Both the position numbers and the translations under genes were made by a program. From Chryseobacterium sp. JAH (GTDB taxonomy: Bacteria; Bacteroidota; Bacteroidia; Flavobacteriales; Weeksellaceae): DNA of 64,000 nt. The notes under the pieces were generated by a model. The model saw only the letters and a list, made by a program, of their open reading frames with translations. It was not told where the DNA came from and ran no database searches. The stretch covers positions 434,001-498,000 of the forward strand of contig NZ_LMAH01000002.1 of assembly GCF_001507335.1 (NCBI RefSeq). The letters are read 5' to 3'. Shown here piece after piece: positions 54,655 through 63,960 of this stretch (its first letter is position 1; each line of letters opens with the position of its first letter).

Positions 54655-54669
54655 GTTACAAATAGTAAA
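54655..54669. promoter_or_regulatory. Island operator copy 7 (XRE promoter)
   Basis: GTTACAAATAGTAAA, arms TTAC/GTAA around AAATA, centre 54662. It is about 80 nt upstream of the XRE start and suggests autoregulation. Confidence 0.55.
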
Positions 54670-54670
54670 T

Positions 54671-55078
54671 ATTTTAATTACTATACTTATTCCTTATAAA
54701 TTAATTACTTCGAACTAGGTATACAGAATTTTTAACACTTTTAGACGATAAGAATAATGCTGCGAGTCGCTTCATTGATATGATGATAAAGCATAAGTCA
54801 GTTCGTCCTTCGTTCATGTTGGATGACTTCATGCATTGTTGAATATTAAAATAGGTATCCTGCAGTCAAAAAATCATTTGAACATTGCTATTACAAAGGG
54901 ACATGGAAATTATTCTACAGCTTAAACTACTGTAATTTTTCTGATCTTTTCATACACTTAAAGTTAACTACCAAACAAAGTTAATAACTCCAATAGAACT
55001 GTTGTATTAACACTTGTCAATATAACTGGAATTTCAGGCGGGAAATTCTGAAAATATATCAAAGTTTAAAGCGAAAAA
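54671..55078. other. Spacer upstream of the XRE-cupin gene
   Basis: About 400 nt AT-rich sequence with no gene seen. Confidence 0.5.
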
Positions 55079-55101
55079 AAATCCCGTAATAAACGGGATT
55101 T
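55079..55101 (-). terminator. Terminator of the PIG-L/symporter/DUF2911 operon
   Basis: Stem AAATCCCGT / ACGGGATTT with loop AATAA; minus-strand T-run follows. 20 nt past the DUF2911 stop. Confidence 0.88.
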
Positions 55102-55120
55102 GAACTTCTTAAATTAAGAA

Positions 55121-55639
55121 TTATTTTATTTCAACCGGAACCGATATTTTATCCCAATCCATTGTGAATCCATTGCTGTTTACTTTATAAACCAAAGATT
55201 CCTGTTTTGCCTGTAAAGGTTTTGTTTTAACATCAACACGCAAAGCATCTTTAGATTCTTCGTATTTATAAGCGCCCCACTGTTTTGACTCTTTATTAAA
55301 AACTGCAGTCCACGTTCCTGATTCTTTAGGTACTAAGAAAAAGCTGTATTTACCTGCAGGCAGTTTTTTACCTTGAACGGTAATATCTTTATCGGTTTCG
55401 AAAGTAGTTGCTTCATTGGCACCAGCACGCCATACTTTGTTGTAAGCTACTAAATCACCCCAGATTTTACGGTCTTTAACAGATGGACTCGCATAAGCGA
55501 TCGTAATGTTAGCATCTTTAATTTTTCCGGTTGCAGTAGCCGCAGGGCTTGCAGGTTTTTTAGCTTCCTGTGCAAAAGCATTCACTGAAACCGTCATTGT
55601 TGCCAAAACAACTGCAACAGTTTTAATCATTGTTTTCAT
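55121..55639 (-). CDS. DUF2911 family secreted protein
   Basis: 172 residues from the ATG at 55639, where the signal peptide begins ([24 protein letters not shown]). Family core: [68 protein letters not shown], then [21 protein letters not shown]2911 is a beta-rich periplasmic domain of unknown activity common in Bacteroidota. The gene starts 28 nt after the symporter stop and is followed by a terminator, so it is the last gene of the operon. Confidence 0.9.
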   Translation of the reverse strand: MKTMIKTVAVVLATMTVSVNAFAQEAKKPASPAATATGKIKDANITIAYASPSVKDRKIWGDLVAYNKVWRAGANEATTFETDKDITVQGKKLPAGKYSFFLVPKESGTWTAVFNKESKQWGAYKYEESKDALRVDVKTKPLQAKQESLVYKVNSNGFTMDWDKISVPVEIK

Positions 55640-55667
55640 ATTATTTTTGAATTGATTGTTCATTTAT

Positions 55668-57359
55668 TTACGAAGTTACATCTTTCGGCTTATAAAACAG
55701 TAATCCAACTGCCGAAAATATAATCACTGCAGCTGCCCCAATGACGTTAAGCCAAAGGAAAGAAACGATATCGAACTGATAAACGGCTATCACCGCTATT
55801 TCTGCTAAAATTGCTGAAACAAACACATTCGCCCCGTTGATTTTTTTAAAGTAAAAGGCAACCAGAAAAATCCCCAATATCGGTCCGTAGAAAAGAGATC
55901 CCAAAACATTCACCGCTTCAATCAGTGAACCCATCTGAGTGGCAAACATGGCGACGCCGATCGAGAATATTCCCCATGCTAAAGTGTGCAGGCGGCTGTA
56001 CTTCAATTCGGTTGCATCATCAGGAATTTCTTTTTTGAAGATTAAATGGACATCTTTCAATGAGCAGGCAGCCAAAGAATTCAGCGCTGCAGAGATCGAG
56101 CCCCAACTTGCCAGAAATATAACGGCAAACAGTAAACCGATCATTCCTACGGGCAAAGTGTTTTTGACGAAATACAGGAAAATGTAATTGGTATCCGTTT
56201 TCTCCGCATTGTAATTTGAATGATTAATTGCTTCCTCTACTCTGCCGTGAAGTTCCTTTACTTCGGTTTGCGTATTTTTAAAATGCTGAATAGTTTTGTT
56301 AAGTTGTGGAGATTGAGTTTCTTTCAACCTCAGAATTTCTTTTGATTCTGCATTAAATTTTGTCTGCAAATCCTGATGCTCCTTTTCAAATACCGCAGCC
56401 TGTTCAGGTTTTGTATCCTTTAAAAACTGATAAGACCTTTCATTAAAATAAACCGGAGCGGGTTTCAGGGAAAAGAAAGCAAAAAGTAAAGCTCCGATCA
56501 AAAGAATAGCAAACTGCATCGGAATTTTAACCAAACCGTTCAACAGCAAACCCATTTTTGCATTCGTATTGTCTTTCGCAGTAATATATCTTCCGACCTG
56601 ACTCTGGTCGGTTCCGAAGTAAGAAAGTGCCAGAAAAAAACCGCCAATCAATCCGCTCCAGATATTGTATTTATCTTTCCAGTCAAATTCTGTGGTGATC
56701 ACATTCAGCTTTCCGGATTTCCCTGCCAGATAAAGGGCATCGCTGAAACCAATTCCATTCGGCATATTTTGGATGAGCAGATAACCTGCGAAAGCCATGG
56801 TTCCCAAAATAATCAGAAATTGTAATTTTTGGGTATGAGCGATCGCTTTGGCACCACCAACATAGGTATAAATCAAAAGAATTCCACCGGTTAAAACATT
56901 CGTCAAATAAATATTCCAATTTAAGACACTTGACAGAATGATACTTGGAGCGTAGATACTGATTCCTGTCGATAAACCTCTGGAAAAGAGAAAAAGCATC
57001 GAAGTGAGCACCCTTGTTTTTTTATCAAAACGGTTTTCCAGATATTCGTAAGCGGTATAAACATTTAAGCGCTGAAAAATCGGAATGAAAGTAATGCAGA
57101 TCACAATCATCGCCAAAGGAAGACCAAAATAATACTGAACGAAACGCATCCCGTCTGTATACGCCTGACCCGGTGCTGAAAGGAAAGTAATGGCACTTGC
57201 CTGTGTAGCCATAATACCGATGAGCACAATATACCATGGCATTTTATTATCTGCTTTCAGGTAAGATTCGTTGCTTTTTTGGCCACGGCCGATAAACACA
57301 CCGTAAACTACCACCGCAACCAGTGTGAAAATAAGAACGGACCAGTCTATATTGCTCAT
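55668..57359 (-). CDS. SSS-family sodium:solute symporter
   Basis: 563 residues with about 13 membrane helices. It starts MSNIDWSVLIFTLVAVVVYGVFIGRGQKS and has the sodium-symporter motifs GIMATQASAITFLSAPGQAYTDGM and YTYVGGAKAIAHTQKLQ. Between two helices lies a long soluble, coiled-coil-like insert (about 300-375: YFNERSYQFLKDTKPEQAAVFEKEHQDLQTKFNAESK), typical for Bacteroidota members. Its ATG overlaps the stop of a 34-residue membrane protein (ATGA). Substrate unknown; an amino sugar or sugar released by the PIG-L enzyme is possible. Confidence 0.93.
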   Translation of the reverse strand: MSNIDWSVLIFTLVAVVVYGVFIGRGQKSNESYLKADNKMPWYIVLIGIMATQASAITFLSAPGQAYTDGMRFVQYYFGLPLAMIVICITFIPIFQRLNVYTAYEYLENRFDKKTRVLTSMLFLFSRGLSTGISIYAPSIILSSVLNWNIYLTNVLTGGILLIYTYVGGAKAIAHTQKLQFLIILGTMAFAGYLLIQNMPNGIGFSDALYLAGKSGKLNVITTEFDWKDKYNIWSGLIGGFFLALSYFGTDQSQVGRYITAKDNTNAKMGLLLNGLVKIPMQFAILLIGALLFAFFSLKPAPVYFNERSYQFLKDTKPEQAAVFEKEHQDLQTKFNAESKEILRLKETQSPQLNKTIQHFKNTQTEVKELHGRVEEAINHSNYNAEKTDTNYIFLYFVKNTLPVGMIGLLFAVIFLASWGSISAALNSLAACSLKDVHLIFKKEIPDDATELKYSRLHTLAWGIFSIGVAMFATQMGSLIEAVNVLGSLFYGPILGIFLVAFYFKKINGANVFVSAILAEIAVIAVYQFDIVSFLWLNVIGAAAVIIFSAVGLLFYKPKDVTS

Positions 57360-57460
57360 GCCCAGAATTTAGTAAAGAGATAATAAAATACGATTTGAAC
57401 TACAAGTGCGGCAGCCAGTAATATGTACCAGGTGTTCCAGTTTTTAAGTTGATTGTTCAT
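57356..57460 (-). CDS. 34-residue membrane protein coupled to the SSS symporter
   Basis: The frame codes for MNNQLKNWNTWYILLAAAL followed by VVQIVFYYLFTKFWA: a short polar start and one transmembrane helix (about 11-31). Its ATG overlaps the PIG-L stop by one base (TGATG), and its stop overlaps the symporter ATG (ATGA). Both overlaps are signs of translational coupling and support that it is a real gene. It recalls the small subunits that accompany other SSS transporters (DUF485 with ActP, DUF997 with PanF), but no sequence family was recognised. Confidence 0.72.
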   Translation of the reverse strand: MNNQLKNWNTWYILLAAALVVQIVFYYLFTKFWA

Positions 57461-59964
57461 CAGTTTTTCTGTGCAGATAAAAAATTTAAAAATAAACGTG
57501 CGGCTCCTACATTTCCGGCAGGCAGCTGTCTGAAAAATGCCAACGGTGTATAAATAAAATTCCCCTTTCCGTACTTGGTATATAAAGTTGAACCCTGCAA
57601 AGGGTCTTCACCGCTGTCGTGCATTTCAAAAAGCGGTTCATACCCCGCATCCCATTGATCTGGGAAATAGGCGCCACGCTCCTGTACCCAGCCGTTAAAA
57701 TCATCCGCAGTAATTTTGTTCGGGTAGTTCAGTAATTTATGATTTGGATTTAAAAATTTAACCGCAGCATTCTCTTCCGTCACCCGCTTATTGGCAATGC
57801 TGAAATTATACATTCCCAGTTGATTAACCGTTGTATCCTGATTGGTATTGTACTGCATTACGAGATTACCACCGGCTTTTACATAAGACCATAAAAATGG
57901 CATCCAGCGACCCAGTTTTTTCTCTTTGTTATTGGCGCGAACGCCCAATACAATCGCATCGTATTGCGAAAGTTTGTTGAGACTTGAGTTTCCTCCAGAT
58001 CCATCAGGATTGCCATAAAAATCTTCGTCTTTCAAGACATCTACCCTAATATCCGCAATGCGCAGAAACTCAGGAATAAAATCGCCAGCACCTTCTACGT
58101 AAGCTACTTTTCTAATCCTGGACTGAATATCTCCTTTCATCACGGCAACCGTTGCAGTTTCAAAATATTGTAACGATGGTAAATGTGGATATTGAATTAA
58201 TACCTGCTTTTTATTGTAAGTTATTCCATCTGCAACAAAATTGGCATCCAATTGCAAACGATTAGAACTGATTGAGGCAAGCTTGGTTTTTGGAATAACA
58301 TAATCAACTGTAAATTCTTTACCATTGATAGATTTTAAATCCCCGCCACCTAATCGTTCTCCGTTAAACATTAGATTGACTTTTCCATTACTGAACTGTT
58401 TATTTGAATTAACCTTAAAATTTAAGCTTAAATTCAAATCTTTATTTTCTTTAATTAAATATAATGGCTGAGCAAATTTCAGTTCTAAGGCAGGAATAAT
58501 ACGCAAGGCTTCCACCACATCACCCCGCACCGGATCTAATTTTTTGAATGACAGAGGAAGTTTGACCTGAAACTTTTCTGCACCGATTTTTAAGTCAATC
58601 AATACATTCAGTGGTGATTCTGTTTCCGGCAAACCGATTGATGTTTCATTCGGAACAGAGAAAGTGGCTGCGTCCGTGGCAGGTTTTGCCAACCAATACG
58701 GTTCTGTAAGTGCTGCATCAACAGGAATCTGAATTTTATGTTCGATGGTGATTAAAGAATCTTTTGACAGTTTTCTGGTAAAGCTTTCAGACTGATTCAA
58801 CCATTTTACATTTTCCAAAACGACAGAATTTTCAGCTCTTGAAATCAAATTTAATCTGAAATTGTACTGATCTCCGGCAACCGCTTCAGCCTGATTGGTC
58901 ACTACCTCACCCATAAATCCCACGCAACTTAAAATGATTTGATCAAGAGATTTATTTTTATCCTTTTTTAGGTCTGAGTCTTGCAGCGCCATGACCTTTT
59001 TTCGTAAGGCAAGCAAAGCAGGCAAACTCAAATCAGGTTGATTGAAATTAAAGGCAGAAATAATTTTATCCAAAGACTGGTCAATATCAGCGTTTCCTTT
59101 GGCCGTCCAGTTTTTTATTACGCCATCAAAAAGTGTAGATTTTGCGGGCTCACCGGCAACGTGACTGAAATATTCAGTTTTGATTCCGGCTACAGATTGC
59201 GTTCCTGCTCCCTGACTTTTATGCAGACTTCTGCTTAGTCCTGCCAGTTCACCATAGCCCATTCCCAGTTGCGCATCATATTGCCCAACGGTAATTTTCA
59301 GTTGATTTTCAGCAGTTGTATTGACTGCTCCAAATCGGAAAGTATTCCACAATACCCGTTTTGGTTGCCATACATTGACGTATTTCAGTTGATTAGGGAA
59401 AGCATTTTTATCGCCTGCCAGTTTAAAAGCTTTTTCAGCAACCACAGCCGAAGCCGCATGTTGTCCGTGGCCTGCCGCAGCGGTAGGCGGAAAACGACAG
59501 ATGATCACATCGGGACGGAATTTACGGATGACCCAAACTACATCAGCGATAATCATGTCCTCATTCCACTGTTTAAAAGTATCGGTCGTATTTTTAGAAA
59601 ACCCGAAATCAATCGCGCGGGTAAAAAACTGCTGAGCGCCGTCTAACTTTCTTGCCTCCAAAAGCTCATGCGTTCTGATCAAACCCAAAGCAGCACCCTG
59701 CTCTGTTCCCAGTAAATTCTGACCGCCATCACCTCTGGTTAACGATAGGTAGCCTGTTTCCACATTTTGCTCGTTGATTAACCAAGAGAGCAATCCAGTA
59801 TTTTCATCATCGGGATGAGCCGCCAGATATAAAACTTTAGGAATATTTTTGAGCGTTTTGAGTTCGCGGTAAATTTCAGATGATTTTGAAGGACGAACCT
59901 GCTGACCCAAACAAAAAACCGAATAAAAGCCAAGAATAAATACAGTGATTACTTTTCTGAACAT
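57460..59964 (-). CDS. Secreted PIG-L (LmbE-like) deacetylase, long form
   Basis: 834 residues. Signal peptide MFRKVITVFILGFYSVFCLGQQ. The PIG-L catalytic domain follows: A-H50-P-D-D-E54 (zinc ligands), LSLTRGDGGQNLLG and a GHGQHAASAVVAEKAF His ligand (about residues 175-190). The remaining 500 residues are beta-rich, with a late flavodoxin/GATase-like part (LSQYDAIVLGVRANNK, MQYNTNQDT). PIG-L enzymes remove N-acetyl groups from N-acetylglucosamine-containing compounds. The long secreted form may act on an extracellular amino sugar. It is the first gene of an operon with the small membrane protein, symporter and DUF2911. A -7 element TATATTTG (minus strand, 59984-59991) lies before it. Confidence 0.9.
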   Translation of the reverse strand: MFRKVITVFILGFYSVFCLGQQVRPSKSSEIYRELKTLKNIPKVLYLAAHPDDENTGLLSWLINEQNVETGYLSLTRGDGGQNLLGTEQGAALGLIRTHELLEARKLDGAQQFFTRAIDFGFSKNTTDTFKQWNEDMIIADVVWVIRKFRPDVIICRFPPTAAAGHGQHAASAVVAEKAFKLAGDKNAFPNQLKYVNVWQPKRVLWNTFRFGAVNTTAENQLKITVGQYDAQLGMGYGELAGLSRSLHKSQGAGTQSVAGIKTEYFSHVAGEPAKSTLFDGVIKNWTAKGNADIDQSLDKIISAFNFNQPDLSLPALLALRKKVMALQDSDLKKDKNKSLDQIILSCVGFMGEVVTNQAEAVAGDQYNFRLNLISRAENSVVLENVKWLNQSESFTRKLSKDSLITIEHKIQIPVDAALTEPYWLAKPATDAATFSVPNETSIGLPETESPLNVLIDLKIGAEKFQVKLPLSFKKLDPVRGDVVEALRIIPALELKFAQPLYLIKENKDLNLSLNFKVNSNKQFSNGKVNLMFNGERLGGGDLKSINGKEFTVDYVIPKTKLASISSNRLQLDANFVADGITYNKKQVLIQYPHLPSLQYFETATVAVMKGDIQSRIRKVAYVEGAGDFIPEFLRIADIRVDVLKDEDFYGNPDGSGGNSSLNKLSQYDAIVLGVRANNKEKKLGRWMPFLWSYVKAGGNLVMQYNTNQDTTVNQLGMYNFSIANKRVTEENAAVKFLNPNHKLLNYPNKITADDFNGWVQERGAYFPDQWDAGYEPLFEMHDSGEDPLQGSTLYTKYGKGNFIYTPLAFFRQLPAGNVGAARLFLNFLSAQKN

Positions 59965-59983
59965 TTGAATTTGCTTTGCAAGG

Positions 59984-59991
59984 CAAATATA
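59984..59991 (-). promoter_or_regulatory. -7 element of the PIG-L operon
   Basis: Minus strand TATATTTG, full match to TAnnTTTG, 19 nt before the ATG. No -33 TTG at proper distance was found. Confidence 0.4.
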
Positions 59992-60415
59992 AGTAAATCG
60001 TTTTTCTTTCGACCTTAAAAGAAAAAGTACCTAGCAAATCTAAACATTCTGTTATTTTCTTAGTAAAATCTTCATTTTAGTATAAAACTAAAGTCTAACT
60101 ATGTCAACTTCGACTGTCTTAAATGAGTAAAATTAGATTACAAAAAAATTTAGCCGGTAAGAAAACTACAGGATGAAAATGAGCTTTGCAGCAGTTACTT
60201 AATTTGGTTGAGACTATTTATGGATGATTAAGGTACATAAAGTTAGGTAATATCTGCCTTGTTAATAAAAATTAATTATTATTAACTTGAGTGACAAATT
60301 GGGACAAATTTTACAAAAACTAATTGAAATATGACAAATCAAAACAATATCAATTCCGAATAATCATTTAATAATCAGTCATTTAAATTATTTGAGTTTG
60401 ATTGAATTTGTGCGT
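59992..60415. other. Spacer between PIG-L operon and mnmE
   Basis: About 420 nt of AT-rich sequence, with three GACAAAT words (about 60292-60338) but no gene or hairpin. Confidence 0.45.
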
Positions 60416-61801
60416 CTACTTTCCGATACAAAACTTAGAAAAAATATTCCCTAGCACCTCATCATTTGTAACTTCTCCCGAAATTTCTCCCAGATGTTCC
60501 AGAGCATTTCTTAGTTCATAAGCCAATAGTTCGGTGGAAATTTGAGTGGTGATAGCATCCTTTACTTTATCTACCGCCTCTAATGATTTTCCTAAGGCCT
60601 CATAGTGACGTTGGTTCGTGATCACCACATTGCCTTCTTCAGACTGTAATTGCTCAACGTAAGACGATAATTCGTCTTTCAAATCCTGAATGTTTTGATT
60701 CTCTACGGCTGAGATGGTTATGAAATCAAATTCCTGAGAAATTTCAGACCTGAAAATGTTTTCAACAAGTTCATATTGATGTGGCAGGACTTCATCAATT
60801 TTTGTAGCGCAGATAATGAGTTTCAAATCTTCTCTCTGTAACGACTTTATCATTTCAATGTCTTCCGAAAAGTCTTCTGTGGCTGCATCGGTCAGATATA
60901 CCAGAATATTTGCATTTTCTACTTTTTCCTTCGCTTTTTTTACACCAATCGCTTCAATTTCATCCATTGTTTCACGTAATCCTGCCGTATCTATCAGACG
61001 GAAAGCATGCCCCTTAATATGAAGAATTTCTTCAATTGTATCTCTGGTTGTTCCTGCAATATTGCTGACAATGGCTCGCTCTTCCTTTAGTAAAGCGTTT
61101 AACAGCGTAGATTTTCCAGCGTTAGGTTTCCCGATAATAGCAACTGCGGTTCCGTTTTTGATTGCATTTCCGTATTGGAAACTTTCAATAAGAGAAGTTA
61201 ATTTAGATTCAATTTTATCGAGCAATTGATTCAAAGCGCTTCTGTCAGCAAATTCTACATCTTCCTCCGCAAAATCCAACTCCAGTTCAATCAGAGAAAC
61301 AAAATTTAACAAATCTGTTCTTAAAAATGAAATTTCATTGGTAATGCCACCTTTTAACTGATTCAATGCTACTTTTCTTGACGCTTCATTTTCTGAAGCA
61401 ATCAAATCTGCAATTGATTCTGCCTGACTCAGATCTATTCTTCCATTCATGAAAGCACGCATTGTAAACTCACCGGCTTTTGCCATTCTCGCTCCGTTTT
61501 TAATCAGAACTTCAAGAATTTTCTTAGCAATATGCGGTGAACCGTGAAACGAAATTTCCACAGAATCTTCCGCAGTAAATGTTTTTGGAGCTTTAAAAAC
61601 AGAAATCATCACCTCATCAATGACCTCTTCAGCATCCTTTATAAAACCATAATGAACCGTATGTGAATCTGCTTTTTCCAGATTTTTACCCTGAAAAACT
61701 CTGTTAACAATTTCAAAAGACTGATCGCCGGAAATTCTGATAATTCCGATGGCTCCGATTCCGTTTGCAGTAGCAAGTGCGCAGATTGTGTCGTGGTTCA
61801 T
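60416..61801 (-). CDS. mnmE: tRNA modification GTPase MnmE
   Basis: 461 residues. With MnmG it makes the carboxymethylaminomethyl group on U34 of certain tRNAs. The N-terminal formyl-THF-binding domain starts HDTICALATANGIGAIGIIRISG. A G domain is inserted in the helical domain: G1 GKPNAGKST (about 225-233), DTAGLRETMDEIE (G3), CATKIDEV (G4). The C-terminus is FCIGK with the essential cysteine. Full length and intact. Confidence 0.97.
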   Translation of the reverse strand: MNHDTICALATANGIGAIGIIRISGDQSFEIVNRVFQGKNLEKADSHTVHYGFIKDAEEVIDEVMISVFKAPKTFTAEDSVEISFHGSPHIAKKILEVLIKNGARMAKAGEFTMRAFMNGRIDLSQAESIADLIASENEASRKVALNQLKGGITNEISFLRTDLLNFVSLIELELDFAEEDVEFADRSALNQLLDKIESKLTSLIESFQYGNAIKNGTAVAIIGKPNAGKSTLLNALLKEERAIVSNIAGTTRDTIEEILHIKGHAFRLIDTAGLRETMDEIEAIGVKKAKEKVENANILVYLTDAATEDFSEDIEMIKSLQREDLKLIICATKIDEVLPHQYELVENIFRSEISQEFDFITISAVENQNIQDLKDELSSYVEQLQSEEGNVVITNQRHYEALGKSLEAVDKVKDAITTQISTELLAYELRNALEHLGEISGEVTNDEVLGNIFSKFCIGK

Positions 61802-61815
61802 GCTGCAAAATTACG

Positions 61816-61823
61816 CAAATTTA
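61816..61823 (-). promoter_or_regulatory. mnmE -7 element
   Basis: Minus strand TAAATTTG, full TAnnTTTG match, 14 nt before the ATG; a second match TAATTTTG lies at 61806-61813. Confidence 0.4.
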
Positions 61824-61943
61824 GCAGGTTAAAAAATTCAAAACAATCAAAGTTCAATGTATTTTTTGAGGAGCAGGAAACCTGTTCTCCGCCATATCTT
61901 AACATCCTAATACTGTCACAGCAAACCGCCGTCACCTGAAAAA

Positions 61944-61973
61944 AAAGCCCTGCGTCATCTGATGCAGGGCTTT
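61944..61973 (-). terminator. Terminator of the M24 aminopeptidase gene
   Basis: Perfect 10-bp stem AAAGCCCTGC / GCAGGGCTTT, 10-nt loop, minus-strand T-run; 17 nt after the stop. Confidence 0.9.
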
Positions 61974-61990
61974 CTTATTATATTTTTATC

Positions 61991-63760
61991 TTACAGAGGT
62001 TTTACCATATCTAAGAACCAGTTTTTCACTTCACCTTCCAAATGAGGAGCCAGTTTTTCTTGACAGGTTCTGTGATAATCGTTCAACCAGTTGATTTCTT
62101 CAACAGATAAAATTTCTTTTGCAATCGTATCTTTAAAGAACGGACAGAACGTCAATGTTTCAAATTCATAAAAAGTACCGGAACTTGTAGTTTCAGATTC
62201 TCTTACGGCAATCAGATTCTCATGACGGATTCCGTATTCACCTTCTACGTAGTATCCAGGTTCATTTGAGCATACCATTCCTACTAGTAATTCCTGAGGA
62301 TTCAGATCTTTTCTGATGTTTTGCGGACCTTCATGTACATTCATAAAACTTCCCACACCGTGACCCGTTCCGTGATTAAAATCTTTAGCATTCATCCATA
62401 AAGGCAACCTTGCAATGGCATCCAGCTGTACACCTCTTGTACCTTTTGGAAATCTCACCATCGAAAGACGGATTAATCCCTGTAGAACCAAAGTAGAATT
62501 TGTTTTAAACTCTTCAGAAGCCTTTCCTAGGGCAAAAGTTCTCGTAATATCAGTAGTTCCTTCCAAATACTGACCTCCTGAATCCACTAAAATTGTTGAT
62601 TCATTCGTTACTTCTTTACTACCTTCTTTCTTCGCAGAATAGTGCATGATGGCACCATTATCTTTATAACCGACAATGCTTCCAAAACTTTCCCCTACGA
62701 AATTTTCTCCCTCAGCACGGAAACCTTTCAGTTTTTGCCCGATTGAATACTCATTCATCGCTTCTTTTCCTGCTGTATGTGTTAACCAGTAAAGAAATTT
62801 CACCATTGCAACACCATCTCTCACCATTACTTTTCTGAAACCTTCCAATTCAGTATCATTTTTCTGAGCTTTCATCAGATTTCCAGGAACTGCAGCTTTT
62901 ATAAACTTATTACCTACCTTTAGAGCTTCAAAAATAGACTGATTACTGTTTGGTGAGATTAAGACTTTTTCGTTTTTGATGGTTCTTAGGTGATTATAGA
63001 ATTCTTCATAAGGCATCATCTTCACCCACGCTTCATCCATTTGCTTTCTCGCATCAACCTCCATTTTTTCAAGACCTGTGAACAATATTGCATCATTTTT
63101 AGTAATTATAATGTATCCTAAAAATACAGGATTGCTTTCCACGTCACTTCCTCTCAAATTCAGGGTCCAAGCAACATCATCAAGACTGGAAATCACATGA
63201 ACCGTCACTTCCTGACTTTCCATTTTTTGACGGATAGCCGCAATTTTATCAGTCACAGATTTCCCTGCTCTTTCAACAGGATGGGTATAGATAGGATTTT
63301 TTGAAGCTTCCCCTCTTTCTTTCCAAACATATTTCAACAATGGATTGTCTACCAGTGTAATGTTTTTCGCATTCAGTTTTCCAAAAAGCAGTTCCCAATT
63401 AGCGTGAGAGGTTGCTAAAGCATTCACAGCCACCTTGCCGTTCGCAGGAATTTCAGAAATAATCCAGTCGATATAATTTGGAGTTCCTTCCATTCCGTCT
63501 TTGAAAAGGTCAATTCCTGAACCAGCCAGTTCGATAGGAGCCTGTGTAAAATACCTCCCATCTGTCCAAAGTCCGGCCTTATCTTTTGTAATCACTACAA
63601 AACCTGCAGAGCCTAAAAACCCTGACAGCCAAGCTCTTTCCTGCCATTCTTCAGGTAGATATTCGCTCATGTGTGGGTCTGCAGAATATATGATAAATGC
63701 ATCAACATTATTTTTTTGCATCTCCTCACGGAGCGCAGCTACTTTTTCGCTTGAAGTCAT
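61991..63760 (-). CDS. Xaa-Pro aminopeptidase, M24B family
   Basis: 589 residues, three-domain form (two creatinase-like N-terminal domains, about 1-320, and a pita-bread catalytic domain). Metal ligands are visible: D in LVDSGGQYLEGTTDITRTF (both Asp), H in GTGHGVGSFMNVHE, E in CSNEPGYYVEGEYGIRHEN (both Glu). It removes N-terminal residues preceding proline in the cytoplasm. No signal peptide. The length fits eukaryotic-type and Bacteroidota AMP enzymes. Confidence 0.93.
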   Translation of the reverse strand: MTSSEKVAALREEMQKNNVDAFIIYSADPHMSEYLPEEWQERAWLSGFLGSAGFVVITKDKAGLWTDGRYFTQAPIELAGSGIDLFKDGMEGTPNYIDWIISEIPANGKVAVNALATSHANWELLFGKLNAKNITLVDNPLLKYVWKERGEASKNPIYTHPVERAGKSVTDKIAAIRQKMESQEVTVHVISSLDDVAWTLNLRGSDVESNPVFLGYIIITKNDAILFTGLEKMEVDARKQMDEAWVKMMPYEEFYNHLRTIKNEKVLISPNSNQSIFEALKVGNKFIKAAVPGNLMKAQKNDTELEGFRKVMVRDGVAMVKFLYWLTHTAGKEAMNEYSIGQKLKGFRAEGENFVGESFGSIVGYKDNGAIMHYSAKKEGSKEVTNESTILVDSGGQYLEGTTDITRTFALGKASEEFKTNSTLVLQGLIRLSMVRFPKGTRGVQLDAIARLPLWMNAKDFNHGTGHGVGSFMNVHEGPQNIRKDLNPQELLVGMVCSNEPGYYVEGEYGIRHENLIAVRESETTSSGTFYEFETLTFCPFFKDTIAKEILSVEEINWLNDYHRTCQEKLAPHLEGEVKNWFLDMVKPL

Positions 63761-63850
63761 TTTTATAAATTTTAAAGACCGAAAGTTACAAAAAAATCAA
63801 GTGCGCTAATTAGATTTAGGGATGTTTTCAGTAAGGAACTCTTCTTTTTT

Positions 63851-63960
63851 CAGGAGCTTCATCCGGCTATCCGCTCATACTCCTCACGCCATCGCCTTTT
63901 CGTCTGTAACGAAAGCCCGCCGCTCGCTCCGCGGTAACCGCTGCTATCCGGGCTAGGTTG
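63851..63960. repeat. GC-rich palindromic intergenic element at window end
   Basis: A GC-rich block in AT-rich surroundings. The words CCGGCTATCCGCT and GCTGCTATCCGGGCTAGG frame a small stem TTTCGT / ACGAAA. Similar sequences with 'CGCTATCCG' and 'GGCTAGG' words recur between genes in Chryseobacterium, as I recall. It lies upstream of the aminopeptidase gene, near the window end. Confidence 0.6.
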
